DNA from: Bacteroidota bacterium
GTDB taxonomy: Bacteria > Bacteroidota > Bacteroidia > Flavobacteriales > Flavobacteriaceae
Direction of reading: 5' to 3'
NCBI GenBank assembly: GCA_947468985.1
Contig: CANINJ010000018.1
Span: 1 to 13,159 of the forward strand
Length of the DNA stretch: 13,159 nt
Below, in pieces: positions 1 through 7,438 of this stretch (within the stretch, counting starts at the first letter, position 1; each line of letters starts with the position of its first letter). The notes under the pieces are model-generated. The model was given only the letters and a program-made list of their open reading frames with translations. It had not been told where the DNA came from and did no database searches. The translations under genes were made by a program, and so were the position numbers.

Positions 1-733
1 CGCTATTAGCAATTTTTCCGTTGCTAGTAAGAAAAGTTTTTTTCTTAAAAACTGCTATTTCATCAATTTGACCGCCTGATCTAAATGTTAAAGAGATAGA
101 ATCAAAAGCTATAGAATTATTATAAATAGCATCTGGAATTCCAGGATTTGAGTAATCAAAAGTAGACAATGTTGGTTTAACCCACATTTTAGTAGTGTTG
201 TTATTATAATCAATTTGAATAATTACTAAACTAAGATCAAGTACTGAATATGTGGAATTAATTATTAATCCTCCTGCCAAAATACTCATTTTTTGTTGTG
301 GATTATTACCTCCAAAAGTAGCTAGAGTTGTCCCTGCTAAATTAAGGTCAAGCCTGTCTGTTCCGCCACTAGACGAATTAAAATCAGAGATAAATTGTAT
401 ATATACAATGCCAGAATTTGGGTTATTTATTGCTCTTCTAACAGAATGTGGCTGATATTGCCCAGATCCTCCCCATTCAAGTTTATTCCCTTTAACATTT
501 AAACCAGTATATGAAAGTCCAGGAGAATTGACAATCATTGTGCTACCTCCATAAAAACCCGCTTCCCAATTTCCAGACCAACCTGATCCTCCACTTTGAT
601 TAGCTATATCTGTATTATTTGGATAGTCAAATCCTTCATAGGCTATAAGACTAAAACCAGGAGGTGCCTGCCCATATGCATTATGGAAAATTAAAAACAA
701 AAGCAATATATATTTTAAACAGTTTTTGATCAT
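1..733 (-). CDS. Secreted protein with EGFDY-type N-terminal domain, partial
   Basis: This gene starts at ATG (731-733) and runs off the left edge; 244 codons are visible, without a stop. Residues 1-21 form a signal peptide (MIKNCLKYILLLFLIFHNAYG, cut before Gln22 being likely). The mature part opens with YEGFDY (32-37) and GWSGNW (51-56). Together with the later IDEIAVFK segment (223-230) this is the pattern of secreted Bacteroidetes proteins with a concanavalin-A/LamG-like beta-sandwich. The visible part is rich in Gly, Asn and Ser and has almost no Cys. It lies 52 bases behind the giant fibre gene on the same strand with no convincing hairpin between, so it may be the last or a further gene of that operon. 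A T9SS sorting domain may lie in the missing C-terminus, but this cannot be seen. The fold is inferred from pattern only; ligand and function are unknown. Confidence 0.8.
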   Translation of the reverse strand, partial: MIKNCLKYILLLFLIFHNAYGQAPPGFSLIAYEGFDYPNNTDIANQSGGSGWSGNWEAGFYGGSTMIVNSPGLSYTGLNVKGNKLEWGGSGQYQPHSVRRAINNPNSGIVYIQFISDFNSSSGGTDRLDLNLAGTTLATFGGNNPQQKMSILAGGLIINSTYSVLDLSLVIIQIDYNNNTTKMWVKPTLSTFDYSNPGIPDAIYNNSIAFDSISLTFRSGGQIDEIAVFKKKTFLTSNGKIANS

Positions 734-785
734 CTTATATTTCGTTTATTCCACAATTAAAATTCAATTTTATATGTTTTTTTGT

Positions 786-3700
786 TTAATAAAAATAATC
801 AAACTGCAACCTATCAGTAGCGAGTAAGGCAAGAAGTCCATTATTAGCTGGAACATAAGTTACAATATTCCCACTTAAAGAATATGCGGTATTGCTGATT
901 CTGACTCCATTTATAAACATTTTTACTTTACTATTATTTGATGGTGTTTGCGTTAATGTAAATTGAGTTGCCCCATCAATAAAAGATGCCATTAAAGCAA
1001 CACCACATTCGTCAGACACTTCTCTTACAGCTGATCCACCCCCGCCTGAAGGCGTTTCCCAACTAGCCAAGCCATTAGCATCAGAAGTTAATACTTTACC
1101 AATAGCAGGCGAACCTCCTGTAAGTTTGATCGCACCGGTTTCAAGAGTAACATTTGTTCCAGTTCCTAATTGAACTGCTGTTACATACAAATTACCTACT
1201 TGTACTTTATTACTTGCATCAACAATGGCTCCATTACCTATTGCAGTAGCATTACCTATAGCAGCGGTAGGATTATTTATATTATATACATCTGATCCAT
1301 TCCCGATGGCTGTATTATTAGAACCACTTCCATTATTGTTATAATATAAAGCGTTATTACCAATTGCTGTATTATTAGAACCGCTTTGATTAGCAAATAA
1401 AGCACGTTTACCAATGGCTGTATTATTAGAATTTTCATTATAAAACAAAGACATATATCCTAGTGCCGTATTGGAGTTCCCTGATTGGTTATAACTAAGT
1501 GAAGCCGAACCCACAGAAGTATTTTCATTTCCTGACATACCAGCAGCAGCAAACTGAGACTCTGCACCAATACTTGTATTATTAAAACCGGTATTCCCTC
1601 TAAGTGTACCATATCCGATTGCTGTATTTGAATTATCATTTCCAGCACCATTACCTATAGTTATTCCGTTTACGTTTAAATCAGAAATAAAAGTTTTATT
1701 ACCCGAAATAGTTTGACCCTCGGTTAAATCTACAAAGTTTTGAGTTGATGAACCTGTTCCTCCGTTAGCAATTGATATTGTGGTTACTGGAGCAATTGTA
1801 AAAGATCTTACTAATCTTAATCTGTCCCTTCCGTCATCTGTTCCATCTCCACCATAATACCCTCTTGTATCAGAAAAAATAACTATAGTAATGGCCTGAC
1901 TATTTGTCCAATAAGTTGAAGTCCAATAACCACGTGGAGAAGGAAAACTTCCAAGTGAAGCCTTATTAGCATGGATTTTCAATAATTCATCCCGAGAAGG
2001 TACGTACCAATCATCATATGTGATTCCATTTTCAACAACACTATAATCCATTGCTATTTTAGGAACCGATCTACTCACACTTCCATAGGTATTGTAAGAA
2101 GCTGTTGTATTGGCTAATCCTGTTCCAATTGTAGTTCCACTATTATTAATACCCGCAATAGCTGTTCCAGCATCATATCTAATTCCTGTTGCAGCAACTA
2201 TATCAGCCGGAGTTACAATCAAACCTTTAATTTTTCCTGCTTCATAACCAGGATCTGAAGGGGTTAATATATATCCAACTAATCCTCCTTCATAACTACT
2301 GCCAATTGTTGGAAGTGTTATTGTTGCAGAAGGATCGGTCCCTGAAATATTTTTCCAGCTTCCGTTATAAACTTCTAACTCACCTGCACCACAATCTGTA
2401 CACATTATTATCAATCCTTTAGTTGGCGATACTATTGCATCTCTTTGAGCTGAAGTCATACGTGGAGGTAAGAATCCTTGAGTAGTTGAAGTTACTTCAA
2501 CAATTGCAGAAGTCGTAGAAGAAGTTCCTCCAATTGCAACTGCATTATTAAATGTTTTATCTCCTGTAAAAGCTTGGTTACCTGTTGTAACGACACCCCC
2601 ATTAGTTGCATCGGCTGGAGTTAAGTTTAATTCGCCATTGGCTATAGAAGCACCATTTGCATTTGAACTTCCTCCAATAGATCCAATTGAAATAGAAGTA
2701 GGATTAGTCCAAGAGGCAATACCACTACCGTTAGTAGTTAATACTTGGTTTGCTGTTCCATCTGTATTAGGATAAGTTAAGTTTCCTGCGGTAATTGTAC
2801 CGTTTGTTTTAACGTTTGTAATAGCACTATTACCTAGTTGAATGGTGTTGTCTGTCGTAACAATAGCTCCTGCTCCAATAGCAGTAGCATTTGAAATAAC
2901 ACTTGCATTTGGGACAGAAGCAGCATATCCTATAAATGTATTATAGTTACCAGTATTGCTATTAGCTCCAGCATTAACACCCACTGCTGTAATATAGGAA
3001 GTTGAACTCGAATTACGCAGTGCATTTGTTCCTATAACAGTATTGGTTGTTCCACTATTTCCATCTAAAGCAAAAAATCCAATTGCCGTTGAATCGTCTC
3101 CTGCCGAAGCGTTGTATCCAAAAACTGTACTTTGAAAACCATCGCCTTTACCAATTCCTATTCCTTGTACATGTAAATTATTGGTAAAGCCTTTATAACC
3201 CGAAATATTTTGATCAGTAGTTAAATCTACAAAGTTTGAAGTGGAAGTAGCCAAAGCTGCTGTAACAAAAGCAGTAGTTGCTAGTTGGGTTGTGTTTGTT
3301 CCCGCTGCTGCTGTTGGTGCTGTTGGTGTTCCTGTAAAGTTTGGAGAATCTATTCTAACTACTTCCCCTGTTCCAGAGGCAGAAGCATTTCCACCACCAC
3401 CACTAGCAAAAGTAATAGTATGACCAGAACAACAACTTGTTCCATCTGCTGATAATGTTAGTGACGTTATTGGTCCTGAAAATTCAAGGATACCTTTACC
3501 CCAACCAGTAACATTTAAATTATTTCCTGAACTTGTCATCCCAGTTGATCCAGTTGCAATTGAAAAAGATTGATCAAATTGATAAAAACTAGAACCGCCC
3601 ATTCCTCCTGGACCTCTCCAATAAACATATAATTTTAAATTGGAAATTGGAGAATTAAAAGTAACTGTCCAACTACTACCTGACATAAAATAAGAAGTTT

Positions 3701-6700
3701 GTTGAGAAGCACTCAATGGACTTGAAGAATAATCTGATGAACTATAATTTTGATTCAATAGGTTTGGGGGATTATTTGTCATTGTATACCCCCCTACTGT
3801 AAATCCTATTCCATTTAAAGTTCCTGTTGTAGCCGATGTCCAAATCGCTCCACTAAGCGCCGAAGATGAAGGGGCTGATGGGGAATTTAATAATAAATCT
3901 TGTATAAAAGCCGTAGTAGCAATTTGAGTGGTATTAGTAGTATTTATTGGCGTTGGCGCAAGTGGAACACCTGTTAAAGTAGGCGAAGCAATTGGCGCAC
4001 CACCTAAATTAGTTAAAGCATCTACAGCTGTTGTTGCTCCTGTTCCGCCATTGGCAATAGCAACAACTCCTGAAACATTAGTTGCAGTTCCTGCAGTTGT
4101 TAAATAAGTAGTACTATCTACAGTACCATCTGCTTTCAAGAATTGAGAAGGAGTACCCGTTGGAGTTTTGAATCCTGAACCTGAATAGAAACCACTGGTA
4201 TTAACATTAGATACACTTGTATTTCCTAATTGGATGGTATTATTTGTTGCAACGTTTGAACCATAACCTAAGGCAGTGGCATTATATAAGCTTCCCGTCA
4301 AAACATCTGCTCCAAAACCTAATAAAGTATTTTGAGAACCTGTACTAACGGTATTCCCAGCATTTGCCCCTAAGGCGGTGTTATAATTAGTTGAGGCATT
4401 CATTAAAGTATGATTTCCAATAGCCGTGTTATTTGATGCAGATCCAACTGCAAACATCGTTTCACCTCCAACAGATGTATTTGCTGAACCGGTAGTTAGA
4501 CCAATCATATTATTATAACCCACACTCGTATTATTATCAAAGCCTGTTCCTACATATTGCAACATTGAACCCCCACCCAAAGCTGTATTTCTTACACCTG
4601 TGCTAACTCCATTCATTGCTCCTGCACCAACAGCAAGGTTTTCACCACCAGAAGCATTTCCTTTACCTATAGTTTGACCATTAAATGTTGCATTTGAACT
4701 AAAATTTTTAGTACCCGAAATATTTTGATTAGTTGTTAAATCAACAAAGTTTTGAGTTGACGAACCTGTTCCTCCGTTGACTACATCAACAACACCTGAA
4801 ACATTAGTTGCAGTTCCTGCAGTTGTTAAATAAGTAGTACTATCTACAGTACCATCTGCTTTCAAGAATTGAGAGGATGTTCCTCCTGATTTTATAAATG
4901 AGGTTGCTGTTACATTTCCTGCAAATGCAGCATTTTGATTTGCACCAAGTGTTAACGTGTTTTGATTACCAGCACCAAGTATTAATGAATTGGTCTCTTC
5001 TGCCTTAAGAATTACCGAATTACCACTTGAGAAACCAAGATAACCTGTTCTTATAGTTCCTAAACTATTATAGCTAGCTAAAAATCCAGAATCATTATTA
5101 GATACTAAGAAAGCGTTACCGAAAGTTCCATCACCTCCATTTAAAAAAGCTGTTTTACCTGTTATTCTTTGTGAAAATGTTCCATTAGTAGCAAATAGAG
5201 AACCATTTATATCTGTCTGACCATTTATTACTGCCCCACCAGCAAATGTAGCTTTTTGATCTGCTCCAAGTGTTAACGTGTTTTGATTACCAGCACCAAG
5301 TATCAATGAGTTGGTCTCTTCTGCCTTAAGAACTACTGAATTACCACTCGAGAAACCAAGATAACCTGTTCTTATAGTTCCTAAACTATTATAGCTAGCT
5401 AAAAATCCAGAATCATTATTAGATACTAAGAATGCATTTCCGAAAGTTCCATCACCTCCATTTAAAAAAGCTGTTTTCCCTGTTATTCTTCCTGTGAACG
5501 TTTTATTTCCTCCAAAAATTTGGTTTCCTGTTGTAACAATACCGACATTATTTTCATCTGCTGGAGCTAAGTTTAATTCGCCTGCATTATTTACTGAAGC
5601 GCCATTTGAATTTGAAGAAGAACTTATAGCCCCTACAGTAACAGTAGCGTTACTTCCATCGATACCATTAATTCCTGCTGGTCCTTGTTGTCCCTGTGGA
5701 CCAACTGCACCATCAAGACCATTAATTCCGTCATTACCAGCTATACCTGCTGGTCCTTGAAGCCCTGTTGCACCATTAGTTCCTGCAACACCTTGTGGAC
5801 CTGCAACACCTATATCACCTTGAAGCCCTGTTGCACCATTAGTTCCATTTGTTCCTGCAACACCTTGAAGACCAACTGCACCATCAATACCGTTGGTTCC
5901 GTTAGTCCCGTCAATTCCTGCTGGTCCTTGAAGCCCTGTTGCACCATTAGTTCCATTAGTTCCTGCAACACCTTGTGGTCCTGCAACACCTATATCACCT
6001 TGAATACCTTGAATACCTTGAAGCCCAATAGCACCTTGCGGTCCTGATGCGCCATTAGTTCCATTAGTTCCAGCAACGCCTTGTGGTCCTTGAGCTCCTG
6101 TCAAACCTTGTGGACCAGGTATACTTTGACGCGCATCAACATACGTTTTTACTGCTAATACGGTAGGAAATTTTGTATTAGTATTATCCGACAAAGTAAC
6201 ATCAGTAGATTTATTTACTGAATTTTCTTTTAAATTTAGTGCCGCTTGCGAATCATTACTTATTGGCTTATCTAAATCTCTTGTATTATCAACATTTTCA
6301 AGTCCTAAATTAGTTTTTGCACCTAAAACAGTAATGGCATTAGTACCTCCATTTTCAATTGGCACAACTCCAGTTACGTTTTCTGCATTTGTTGCTGAAA
6401 ATGAAAAAGGAACCGATTCTATATTTTGATTGCTTATTTCAACAAAATTAGTACATAGTCCTTTTACGTCCAAAGTAACTTTCAAGCTTTTTTGAGCTTG
6501 GCTCCAAAATATATCTGAAAATGATGCAGCATAACCACCCGTCTGATTTCCTGAACCAATAATGGTATTTACCATTCCAAATTCATCCGTTAAATACGTT
6601 ATAGTTTCTTGATATTCTGTTTGAGAAGCAGCATCAATAATAGAAAATTGCAAACAAATATTTTTGTTTGCCAATGGAGAACTTGTATTATTATATCCAG

Positions 6701-6812
6701 GAATTACTTCTCCATTTGGATTATAAATAATTGCTTGGTAGGTAATTCCTCTTGTTTGAGAATAAAAAACTGTCGAAACAAGTAATAGTAAAAGTAAAGT
6801 TATCTTTTTCAT
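786..6812 (-). CDS. Giant mosaic surface fibre protein with collagen-like triplets and YadA-head-like repeats
   Basis: This 2008-residue protein has a signal peptide (1-19, ...VFYSQ). Modules in order: an N-terminal domain typical of Bacteroidetes fibre proteins (about 20-145, GITYQA...VPFSFSATNA); an NGGTN linker (154-158); 52 uninterrupted Gly-X-Y triplets (233-388); two near-identical 84-residue copies (442-525, 549-632); three NTAIG/NTSVG repeat blocks resembling the YadA head (about 717-860, 1220-1328, 1718-1875), each with a VDLT...ISG-K-F segment before it and an N-(T/K)-(I/V)-Q-(L/V)-GN motif at its end; phage-tail-fibre-like SPTLTGVP and TTQIATTAF linkers (943-969, repeated near 1156-1183); a beta-rich domain with a CC pair (about 985-1137); a DUF1566/Lcl-like domain (about 1505-1672, with W1602, PSRDEL 1605-1610, YWTST 1629-1633); and a C-terminal domain (about 1925-2008) ending in QFDYFY. 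Neither a T9SS sorting domain nor an S74 chaperone domain is recognisable. ATG lies 5 bases after the barrel gene's stop. A surface stalk or adhesin is inferred. Confidence 0.9.
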   Translation of the reverse strand: MKKITLLLLLLVSTVFYSQTRGITYQAIIYNPNGEVIPGYNNTSSPLANKNICLQFSIIDAASQTEYQETITYLTDEFGMVNTIIGSGNQTGGYAASFSDIFWSQAQKSLKVTLDVKGLCTNFVEISNQNIESVPFSFSATNAENVTGVVPIENGGTNAITVLGAKTNLGLENVDNTRDLDKPISNDSQAALNLKENSVNKSTDVTLSDNTNTKFPTVLAVKTYVDARQSIPGPQGLTGAQGPQGVAGTNGTNGASGPQGAIGLQGIQGIQGDIGVAGPQGVAGTNGTNGATGLQGPAGIDGTNGTNGIDGAVGLQGVAGTNGTNGATGLQGDIGVAGPQGVAGTNGATGLQGPAGIAGNDGINGLDGAVGPQGQQGPAGINGIDGSNATVTVGAISSSSNSNGASVNNAGELNLAPADENNVGIVTTGNQIFGGNKTFTGRITGKTAFLNGGDGTFGNAFLVSNNDSGFLASYNSLGTIRTGYLGFSSGNSVVLKAEETNSLILGAGNQNTLTLGADQKATFAGGAVINGQTDINGSLFATNGTFSQRITGKTAFLNGGDGTFGNAFLVSNNDSGFLASYNSLGTIRTGYLGFSSGNSVILKAEETNSLILGAGNQNTLTLGANQNAAFAGNVTATSFIKSGGTSSQFLKADGTVDSTTYLTTAGTATNVSGVVDVVNGGTGSSTQNFVDLTTNQNISGTKNFSSNATFNGQTIGKGNASGGENLAVGAGAMNGVSTGVRNTALGGGSMLQYVGTGFDNNTSVGYNNMIGLTTGSANTSVGGETMFAVGSASNNTAIGNHTLMNASTNYNTALGANAGNTVSTGSQNTLLGFGADVLTGSLYNATALGYGSNVATNNTIQLGNTSVSNVNTSGFYSGSGFKTPTGTPSQFLKADGTVDSTTYLTTAGTATNVSGVVAIANGGTGATTAVDALTNLGGAPIASPTLTGVPLAPTPINTTNTTQIATTAFIQDLLLNSPSAPSSSALSGAIWTSATTGTLNGIGFTVGGYTMTNNPPNLLNQNYSSSDYSSSPLSASQQTSYFMSGSSWTVTFNSPISNLKLYVYWRGPGGMGGSSFYQFDQSFSIATGSTGMTSSGNNLNVTGWGKGILEFSGPITSLTLSADGTSCCSGHTITFASGGGGNASASGTGEVVRIDSPNFTGTPTAPTAAAGTNTTQLATTAFVTAALATSTSNFVDLTTDQNISGYKGFTNNLHVQGIGIGKGDGFQSTVFGYNASAGDDSTAIGFFALDGNSGTTNTVIGTNALRNSSSTSYITAVGVNAGANSNTGNYNTFIGYAASVPNASVISNATAIGAGAIVTTDNTIQLGNSAITNVKTNGTITAGNLTYPNTDGTANQVLTTNGSGIASWTNPTSISIGSIGGSSNANGASIANGELNLTPADATNGGVVTTGNQAFTGDKTFNNAVAIGGTSSTTSAIVEVTSTTQGFLPPRMTSAQRDAIVSPTKGLIIMCTDCGAGELEVYNGSWKNISGTDPSATITLPTIGSSYEGGLVGYILTPSDPGYEAGKIKGLIVTPADIVAATGIRYDAGTAIAGINNSGTTIGTGLANTTASYNTYGSVSRSVPKIAMDYSVVENGITYDDWYVPSRDELLKIHANKASLGSFPSPRGYWTSTYWTNSQAITIVIFSDTRGYYGGDGTDDGRDRLRLVRSFTIAPVTTISIANGGTGSSTQNFVDLTEGQTISGNKTFISDLNVNGITIGNGAGNDNSNTAIGYGTLRGNTGFNNTSIGAESQFAAAGMSGNENTSVGSASLSYNQSGNSNTALGYMSLFYNENSNNTAIGKRALFANQSGSNNTAIGNNALYYNNNGSGSNNTAIGNGSDVYNINNPTAAIGNATAIGNGAIVDASNKVQVGNLYVTAVQLGTGTNVTLETGAIKLTGGSPAIGKVLTSDANGLASWETPSGGGGSAVREVSDECGVALMASFIDGATQFTLTQTPSNNSKVKMFINGVRISNTAYSLSGNIVTYVPANNGLLALLATDRLQFDYFY
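1188..1661 (-). repeat. NTAIG/YadA-head-like repeat block 3
   Basis: Residues about 1718-1875 form the longest and most regular block (SNTAIGYGTL, NNTSIGAESQ, ENTSVGSASL, SNTALGYMSL, NNTAIGKRAL, NNTAIGNNAL, NNTAIGNGSD), ending in NKVQVGN. It lies between the DUF1566/Lcl-like domain and the C-terminal domain. Confidence 0.8.
2829..3155 (-). repeat. NTAIG/YadA-head-like repeat block 2
   Basis: Residues about 1220-1328 form the shortest of the three blocks (STAIGFFALD, TNTVIGTNAL, YITAVGVNAG, YNTFIGYAAS, NATAIGAGAI), ending in DNTIQLGN. It is preceded by a VDLTTDQNISGYKGF segment, which also precedes the other blocks in variant form. Confidence 0.8.
4069..4148 (-). repeat. 80-bp exact direct repeat, copy B
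   Basis: This second copy of the 80-bp repeat encodes residues about 889-915. Together with copy A it brackets the first NTAIG block, so recombination between them would remove or add 242 codons without shifting the frame. Confidence 0.95.
4233..4664 (-). repeat. NTAIG/YadA-head-like repeat block 1
   Basis: Residues about 717-860 of the giant protein carry repeated N-T-(A/S)-(I/V/L)-G motifs every 14-24 residues (RNTALGGGSM, NNTSVGYNNM, ANTSVGGETM, NNTAIGNHTL, YNTALGANAG, QNTLLGFGAD), closing with NNTIQLGN. This pattern resembles the left-handed beta-roll of trimeric autotransporter heads and the repeats of some phage fibres. The fold is inferred from the motif. Confidence 0.8.
4795..4874 (-). 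repeat. 80-bp exact direct repeat, copy A
   Basis: It is identical base for base to 4069-4148 and encodes SQFLKADGTVDSTTYLTTAG and the following TATNVSG (residues about 647-673). It lies just upstream, in the reading direction, of the first NTAIG repeat block. The offset to the other copy is 726 bases, exactly 242 codons. Confidence 0.95.
4917..5168 (-). repeat. 84-residue duplication, copy 2
   Basis: It encodes residues 549-632 and is the second copy of the same beta-rich unit (RITGKTAFLNGGDG... to ...NAAFAG). A 23-residue spacer (GAVINGQTD...GTFSQ) separates it from copy 1. The high identity points to a recent duplication or to gene conversion. Confidence 0.95.
5238..5489 (-). repeat. 84-residue duplication, copy 1
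   Basis: It encodes residues 442-525 of the giant protein (RITGKTAFLNGGDG... to ...KATFAG). It matches copy 2 with 4 residue changes (V/I, D/N, K/N, T/A) and, by eye, about 13 base differences over 252 bases. The two copies are offset by 321 bases, an exact multiple of three. Confidence 0.95.
5649..6116 (-). repeat. Collagen-like Gly-X-Y triplet repeat region
   Basis: Residues 233-388 of the giant protein have Gly at every third position without a break, 52 triplets by count. Frequent triplets are GTN, GPQ, GLQ, GVA, GAT, GPA and GDI. The longer phrase GVAGTNGTNG followed by ATGLQG recurs, so the tract probably grew by internal duplication of 9- to 30-base units. Bacterial collagen-like proteins form triple helices without hydroxyproline; that this tract is trimeric is an inference. 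Confidence 0.95.
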
Positions 6813-6817
6813 AATTA

Positions 6818-7438
6818 TTATTTTTTGTTGATATTAAAATGGATACCAAATTGAATTTGCTGTGAGTTAAATGATACTTTTTCTTGTGTACTGTTTGAAG
6901 TGTTTATGCTATTTAAAAGACCATAACCTAAACTTAAATAACCTAAATCATTGAATTTATAATTGGCGTGTAATCCTGCAAAATAGCAGAACAATGCCCC
7001 AGAAAATTCTTTTTGATTTATCAAATCGTAAATAGTTCCATTTATATTTTGCTTTCCGTAAATAATTTTTGAAAGGTTCACCCCACCTTTCAAAGCAATT
7101 TGAAATGCATTTGACACAGAATACGTATAATTAAAAGCACTTTGAGCTCCAAGATATTTTGTATTCCATTGATAGTTATTCGCTGGTGATCCCGCTAATG
7201 CATTGAATTCATTCAACGTAATTCCAGCAGAATAGGAAAATTCGTCACTATTTAGAGGGAAATAATATCCAATTTCATAGTTAGAACCCGTTCCGCTTTG
7301 AAGTGCGGTTGCCATAGGTTCATTAGAACTCTTAAAATTATATTTTGTGAAATTGCTCCCCGTTAAAAAGTAAACTTCTTGTGAATAGGAATTTGCAAGC
7401 ACCATAAAAGCGATCAGTAGTAGGTAAACTTTTCTCAT
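6818..7438 (-). CDS. Small outer-membrane beta-barrel-like protein
   Basis: The 206-residue product has a signal peptide (1-20, ending NSYSQ). The mature part consists of alternating hydrophobic and polar stretches with many aromatic residues (EVYFLTG, YEIGYYF, FSYSAGITL, AFNYTYSV, FQIALKGGV, LFCYFAGLHANYKF, GYLSLGYGL, QIQFGIHFNI). This fits roughly eight transmembrane beta strands and a strand running almost to the C-terminus. No OmpA-type peptidoglycan domain is present, and the NPSxYG and KHINRP motifs of the PorP/SprF-like protein further right are absent. Its ATG overlaps the stop of the upstream gene (ATGA), and its own stop lies 5 bases before the giant fibre gene, so the three are very likely co-translated. 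A role in exporting or anchoring the giant protein is a reasonable inference from position; nothing in the sequence proves it. Confidence 0.8.
   Translation of the reverse strand: MRKVYLLLIAFMVLANSYSQEVYFLTGSNFTKYNFKSSNEPMATALQSGTGSNYEIGYYFPLNSDEFSYSAGITLNEFNALAGSPANNYQWNTKYLGAQSAFNYTYSVSNAFQIALKGGVNLSKIIYGKQNINGTIYDLINQKEFSGALFCYFAGLHANYKFNDLGYLSLGYGLLNSINTSNSTQEKVSFNSQQIQFGIHFNINKK

Noticed and set aside
252..455. Plus-strand open frame of 67 codons near the left edge
   Set aside because: It is antisense to the partial secreted protein, whose signal peptide and EGFDY motif make the minus strand the coding one.
734..785. Possible terminator between the giant fibre gene and the left partial gene
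   Set aside because: Only a weak AAAATTGAATTTT stem without GC pairs is present and it has no proper T run behind it on the minus strand.
5494..6047. Plus-strand open frames (88 and 120 codons) across the collagen region
   Set aside because: They are antisense shadows of the collagen repeat, with low-complexity Cys- and Pro-rich translations and no signal peptide or domain.
5649..6116. Regularly spaced repeated DNA that could be mistaken for a CRISPR array
   Set aside because: The repeats are in-frame variants of Gly-X-Y codons inside a long open frame, without conserved repeat length or unique spacers.
786..6812. Prophage tail fibre gene
   Set aside because: Phage-like linkers are present, but the protein has a signal peptide and a Bacteroidetes N-terminal domain, and no phage structural, lysis or integration gene is nearby.
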